Assembly: GCA_029934165.1 (NCBI GenBank)
Contig: JAOZMU010000078.1
Span: 1 to 9,982 of the forward strand
DNA: 9,982 nt
Reading direction: 5' to 3'
Origin: Bacteroidales bacterium
GTDB taxonomy: Bacteria > Bacteroidota > Bacteroidia > Bacteroidales > JAOZMU01
Positions 6,880 to 9,982 of the stretch are shown in pieces. The notes beneath the pieces were generated by a model, which was not told where the DNA came from, made no database searches, and saw only the letters and a list, made by a program, of their open reading frames with translations. Every line of letters starts with the position of its first letter. The first letter of the stretch is position 1. The translations under genes and the position numbers were made by a program.

Positions 6880-7896
6880 TTATTTCACTTCCCAAGTATT
6901 TCCACTATTCATCAAGTCGTCCATACACTTGATTTTAGAGTTCTCTTTTACGGCTTCAATTTGGTTAATAATATTATCGCTGTATGTAGGCGCAACAATA
7001 GCACGAATAACTCCCAATGCAACAGGTAATTCTGGCGGTGCCATTTTCACCAAACGGTTGTGTATTGTTGGGTTTTCTTCATGAGCGTCATGCACAAAAA
7101 TGTCATCTTCCGTTACACCATTTTCTCCGATAGTAACAACCTTTAAGTCTATGCCATCGTAAATTAAACCTTTGTTTTTTTCTTTTCCGAAAATCATTTT
7201 TTCGCCATGCACAAGGTGAATCTGAAAGTCATCGCGCGTTGCTTTTGCTGTTATTACACCGTGAGCTTTATCGTTGTATATAACGCAATTTTGCAAAACC
7301 TCGACAATAGAAGTGCCACGATGTGCGGCAGCTTCTTTAAGCACTATTGTCATGTGTTTCATGTTGTTATCGACGCTGCGAGCAAAAAATTTGCCTTGCG
7401 AACCAATTGTCAACTGTCCGGGGCAAAACGGATTTTCGATAGTTCCGAAAGGAGATGTTTTTGTTATCTGCCCGTATTTAGACGTAGGCGAATACTGTCC
7501 TTTTGTCAATCCGTAAATTTGATTATTCAGCAAAACAACGTTAATGTCAATGTTTCGTCGCACCAAATGGATAAAATGGTTTCCACCAATTGCCATTGAA
7601 TCGCCGTCTCCGGTGATTTCCCAAACGCTCAAATTTCGGTTTGCAACTTTCACACCCGAAGCTATTGCTGCTGCGCGTCCGTGTATTCCGTGTATTCCGT
7701 ATGTGTCCATATAATACGGGAATCGGGAAGAACACCCAATACCAGATACAAATGCGATGTTTTCCTTTTCTACGCCAAGGTCTGGTAAAATTCTTTGTAT
7801 TACGTTTAGTACGGCATGGTCGCCACATCCGGCACACCAGCGTACTTCCTGGTCGCTTTTAAAATCTTTTGCGGTAAGTTTTATTTTTTCTGACAT
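6880..7896 (-). CDS. korB: 2-oxoacid:ferredoxin oxidoreductase, beta subunit (2-oxoglutarate type)
   Basis: This is the thiamine-pyrophosphate-binding subunit of the enzyme that interconverts 2-oxoglutarate plus CoA with succinyl-CoA plus CO2, passing two electrons to ferredoxin in the anaerobic cytoplasm. The 338-residue protein is full length. WCAGCGD at 20-26 gives C21 and C24; C55 (GIGCSSR) and C204 (QNCVIYND) complete the likely [4Fe-4S] ligand set. The TPP/magnesium motif runs from GDGDS at 96-100 to NN at 124-125. GIHGIHGRA at 67-75 and NNQIYGLTKGQYSPTS at 124-139 are typical of this subunit. The closely related pyruvate and branched-chain enzymes share these motifs; the gamma-alpha fusion partner and overall match favour the 2-oxoglutarate type, but substrate is inferred. 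The ATG lies two bases after the korA stop (TAGCCATG), so the subunits are co-transcribed and probably translationally coupled. Confidence 0.92.
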   Translation of the reverse strand: MSEKIKLTAKDFKSDQEVRWCAGCGDHAVLNVIQRILPDLGVEKENIAFVSGIGCSSRFPYYMDTYGIHGIHGRAAAIASGVKVANRNLSVWEITGDGDSMAIGGNHFIHLVRRNIDINVVLLNNQIYGLTKGQYSPTSKYGQITKTSPFGTIENPFCPGQLTIGSQGKFFARSVDNNMKHMTIVLKEAAAHRGTSIVEVLQNCVIYNDKAHGVITAKATRDDFQIHLVHGEKMIFGKEKNKGLIYDGIDLKVVTIGENGVTEDDIFVHDAHEENPTIHNRLVKMAPPELPVALGVIRAIVAPTYSDNIINQIEAVKENSKIKCMDDLMNSGNTWEVK

Positions 7897-7898
7897 GG

Positions 7899-9737
7899 CT
7901 ATTTTTCCTCCAATAATGTTTCGAAATGATTGACTAATTCAACTACCGTGAATGGTAAACCTTGCACTTTATTATACTGTCGGTAGTGGTTTTTAGGGAA
8001 ATTCATACGCAAATAATTGACAAATTGTCCCATATTTAATTCACAAACAACAATTTTGTCAAATTTTTTCAAAATTTCTTCTGCGTTTTTTGGTAATGGA
8101 TTGATGTAGTGAAAGTGCGCATAAGCAACGTTTTTGCCTTTTTCTATCATCGCACTATGTGCCGTTACGATTTGTCCGTACGTACCACCCCAACCAACGA
8201 TAAGTAATTCGGCATCATCGTTTCCGATAATTTTTAGGTCTGGAACGCTTTTCTGAACAAACTCCACTTTTTTGGCACGTTCATCAGTCATAACTTGGTG
8301 ATTTTCAGGAATATAAGAAACCGTACCAGTCAAAGCCATTTTTTCTAATCCCCCAATTCGGTGTTCTAATCCTGGTGTGCCCGGAATTGCCCACGTACGT
8401 ACCATTGTTTCAAGGTCGCGTTTGTACGGTTGGTAATCTTTGTCATCTTTCGATGCGTATGGAATTGTAATTTCTGGCATTTCGTCCATTTTCACAATTT
8501 TCCAAGGTTCTGAGCCATTAGCAAGATAACCATCTGTAAGTAAAATAACTGGTGTCATGTGTTCGATAGCTATTTTACACGCCATGTATGCGTAATAAAA
8601 ACAATTTGAAGGCGTACTTGCCGCAATGACAACAGCCGGACTTTCGCCGTTTCGTCCGTAAAGAGCTTGCATCAAGTCCGATTGTTCTGTTTTTGTTGGC
8701 AATCCTGTCGATGGTCCGCCACGCTGAACGTTTACGATAACGAGCGGAATTTCTGTTATAACTGCCAGCCCAATTGCTTCTCCTTTTAGAGCAAGCCCTG
8801 GTCCCGATGTTGTGGTAACAGCAAGGTTTCCGGCAAAACTAGCTCCGATTGCAGTGCAAATTCCGGCTATTTCATCTTCTGCCTGAAACGATTTTACTCC
8901 TAAATCTTTACGATTTGCAAGTTCTTGCAAAATTTCGGTAGCTGGAGTAATCGGATATGACCCGCAAAATAGGTCTAGTCCGGCTTTTTCTGCTGCGGCA
9001 ATCATACCCCAAGCAGTGGCAGCATTGCCGTGCATATTACGATAACGTCCTTTTTCAATTCGGGCAGCCTCGACACGATAGCGTGGCATTGCATGAATTG
9101 TTTCGGCATAATAATATCCTGCTTTTAGGACACGTTTGTTGGCTGCAACAATTTTTTCCGATTTCTTGAATTTTTGCTCAAAAAAGCGTTCCGTATGCGT
9201 TAAATCGCGCTGAAAAATCCAATAAACAATGCCAAGAGCAAACATATTTTTGCTACGCATGACAGTTTTTCGGTCTAAACCTTGGTCTTTCAGCGTTTTT
9301 TCGGTGAAAGTACTTATTGGAGCTTTGATGAGGTTGAAATCATCAAGGTTATCCTCCTTCACTGGGTCTGCTATGTAGCCAGCTCGTTTAATATTTTTTT
9401 CGATAAAACTATCCGAATCATAAATTATTGTTCCGCCGGGTTTAACCCAGCGCACATTTGCTTTGATGGCTGCCGGATTCATGGCGACAAGAACATCTAC
9501 ATAATCTCCCGGATAGTTTACCTCGGTATGCCCAAAGTGTAATTGAAATCCTGAAACGCCTCCTACGGTTCCTTGCGGAGCCCGGATTTCTGCTGGGTAG
9601 TCGGGGAATGTCGCAACATCGTTACCCATTAATGCAGAAGTATCGGAGAATTGAGTTCCCGTCAGTTGCATTCCGTCTCCGGAATCACCTGAGAATTTTA
9701 TTACTACATCCTCAAGTTCGATGACTTTTTTACTCAT
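7899..9737 (-). CDS. korA: 2-oxoacid:ferredoxin oxidoreductase, fused gamma-alpha subunit
   Basis: This 612-residue protein is the partner of KorB. Residues about 10-205 form the gamma domain (FSGDSGDGMQLTG at 15-27, FPDYPAEIRAPQGTVGGVSGF at 44-64, and the acceptor-domain NPAAIKANVRWVKPGG at 87-102). A linker leads to the alpha domain at about 232-612. That part carries YPITPATEIL at 261-270, QAEDEIAGI at 285-293 with an acidic residue of the type that contacts the thiamine ring, TTTSGPGLALKGE at 308-320, and RGGPSTGLPTKTEQSDL at 339-355. The C-terminal part (LLIVGWGGTYGQ at 511-522, VVCELNMGQF at 563-572) is the transketolase-like C domain. The gamma-alpha fusion is the common arrangement in Bacteroidota and many other anaerobes. 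No separate ferredoxin-like delta subunit is encoded within the window, so an external ferredoxin is expected. The ATG at 9737 gives MSKKVIELEDVVIKFSGDSGDG and has no Shine-Dalgarno. Confidence 0.94.
   Translation of the reverse strand: MSKKVIELEDVVIKFSGDSGDGMQLTGTQFSDTSALMGNDVATFPDYPAEIRAPQGTVGGVSGFQLHFGHTEVNYPGDYVDVLVAMNPAAIKANVRWVKPGGTIIYDSDSFIEKNIKRAGYIADPVKEDNLDDFNLIKAPISTFTEKTLKDQGLDRKTVMRSKNMFALGIVYWIFQRDLTHTERFFEQKFKKSEKIVAANKRVLKAGYYYAETIHAMPRYRVEAARIEKGRYRNMHGNAATAWGMIAAAEKAGLDLFCGSYPITPATEILQELANRKDLGVKSFQAEDEIAGICTAIGASFAGNLAVTTTSGPGLALKGEAIGLAVITEIPLVIVNVQRGGPSTGLPTKTEQSDLMQALYGRNGESPAVVIAASTPSNCFYYAYMACKIAIEHMTPVILLTDGYLANGSEPWKIVKMDEMPEITIPYASKDDKDYQPYKRDLETMVRTWAIPGTPGLEHRIGGLEKMALTGTVSYIPENHQVMTDERAKKVEFVQKSVPDLKIIGNDDAELLIVGWGGTYGQIVTAHSAMIEKGKNVAYAHFHYINPLPKNAEEILKKFDKIVVCELNMGQFVNYLRMNFPKNHYRQYNKVQGLPFTVVELVNHFETLLEEK
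7907..7911 (-). promoter_or_regulatory. Shine-Dalgarno-like GGAGG before korB
   Basis: On the minus strand GGAGG lies 10 bases before the korB ATG, within the last codons of korA (TTG GAG GAA AAA TAG). It is the only good Shine-Dalgarno match in front of any gene here; the other four genes have A/T-rich leaders. Because it also encodes the korA tail (LEEK), it may be coincidental. Stop and start are two bases apart, so coupling by terminating ribosomes is equally likely. Confidence 0.4.
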
Positions 9738-9757
9738 GATGGTTTGAAGTGTTATGT

Positions 9758-9770
9758 TAACAAATTGTTA
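9758..9770. promoter_or_regulatory. Dyad TAACAA-a-TTGTTA in the korA leader
   Basis: This is a perfect 6+1+6 inverted repeat, 20 bases upstream of the korA ATG. It overlaps the place where transcription would start if the weak promoter at 9773-9802 is real. It may be a regulator site. The AT-rich setting raises the chance of coincidence. Confidence 0.3.
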
Positions 9771-9772
9771 CT

Positions 9773-9802
9773 TCTCTATATCAGACGTTCACTAACGTCA
9801 AA
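9773..9802 (-). promoter_or_regulatory. Candidate korAB promoter with a dyad in its spacer
   Basis: On the minus strand TTTG (9802-9799) is followed after 18 bases by TATAGAGA (9780-9773), a partial match to the Bacteroidota sigma-ABfr consensus TTTG-N19-21-TAnnTTTG. The spacer holds a perfect inverted repeat, GACGTT-cact-AACGTC (9784-9799), whose edge overlaps TTTG. That is a sensible place for a regulator of the operon. The -7 match is poor, so the call is tentative; the dyad itself is certain. Confidence 0.35.
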
Positions 9803-9982
9803 ATTGAAATGTAAAGTTAGTTTTTTTATGGTTTTATTATCAAAAATAATAATAAAAAAAATTATAATTTATTTTCATTCCAAATTGTAAGTAAAATGAA
9901 TTTAATAAAGTAAGCCATTAAAATTCCGAACTAAAACTAAATCAGGCGTAAGCAAAATTATTAATTATTAATTATTAATTTT
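9803..9982. other. AT-rich non-coding right end
   Basis: No gene, RNA or clear regulatory site is visible in these 180 bases. The stretch is rich in A and T runs and ends in a short tandem repeat cut by the window edge. It separates korA from whatever lies to the right. Confidence 0.5.
9958..9980. repeat. Heptamer tandem repeat TTAATTA, about three copies
   Basis: The 7-base unit TTAATTA repeats about three times in perfect phase and stops two bases before the window end. Each unit pair is also nearly self-complementary (TTAATTAA-like). It may continue only briefly, since the last bases (aatttt) already depart from the pattern. Confidence 0.6.

Noticed and set aside
7207..7599. 130-residue plus-strand open frame antisense to korB
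   Set aside because: It is a shadow of a well-conserved gene on the other strand, with no domain or start context of its own.

Overview
This window looks like ordinary chromosome from a low-GC, anaerobic member of the Bacteroidota (Bacteroidales-like). Three things point there. One large protein ends in a type IX secretion (T9SS) sorting domain, a system confined to that phylum. A fused-gamma/alpha plus beta 2-oxoacid:ferredoxin oxidoreductase replaces a dehydrogenase complex. Translation starts sit in A/T-rich leaders (such as 'ttattATG' or 'aaacaatATG') with almost no Shine-Dalgarno sequences. Species cannot be named from the sequence alone.

Layout, left to right. Plus strand: tryptophanase (tnaA, 79-1455), closed by a long hairpin; a 65-residue cysteine-rich protein of the DUF6485 type (1735-1932); phosphoribosylamine-glycine ligase (purD, 2028-3281); a 389-base AT-rich gap holding a degenerate tandem array with an exact 21-base period, directly followed by a strong intrinsic terminator; and a 1035-residue secreted Asp-box/beta-propeller protein with a T9SS type A C-terminal domain (3671-6778). 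A bidirectional terminator (6798-6840) separates this rightward group from a leftward operon, korA-korB (9737 to 6880), which encodes the 2-oxoglutarate-type ferredoxin oxidoreductase. The right end (9738-9982) is the kor promoter region plus AT-rich sequence and a truncated heptamer repeat.

The genes are mostly independent metabolic units. TnaA breaks tryptophan into indole, pyruvate and ammonium. PurD performs step two of purine synthesis. KorAB makes succinyl-CoA from 2-oxoglutarate (or the reverse) with ferredoxin as electron carrier. The T9SS protein is exported to the surface or medium. I see no mobile element, CRISPR array, tRNA, rRNA or defence system. I found no convincing undescribed multi-gene system. 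The signals most worth a second look are non-coding: the 21-base-period array after purD, and perfect dyads just upstream of tnaA, purD and korA.
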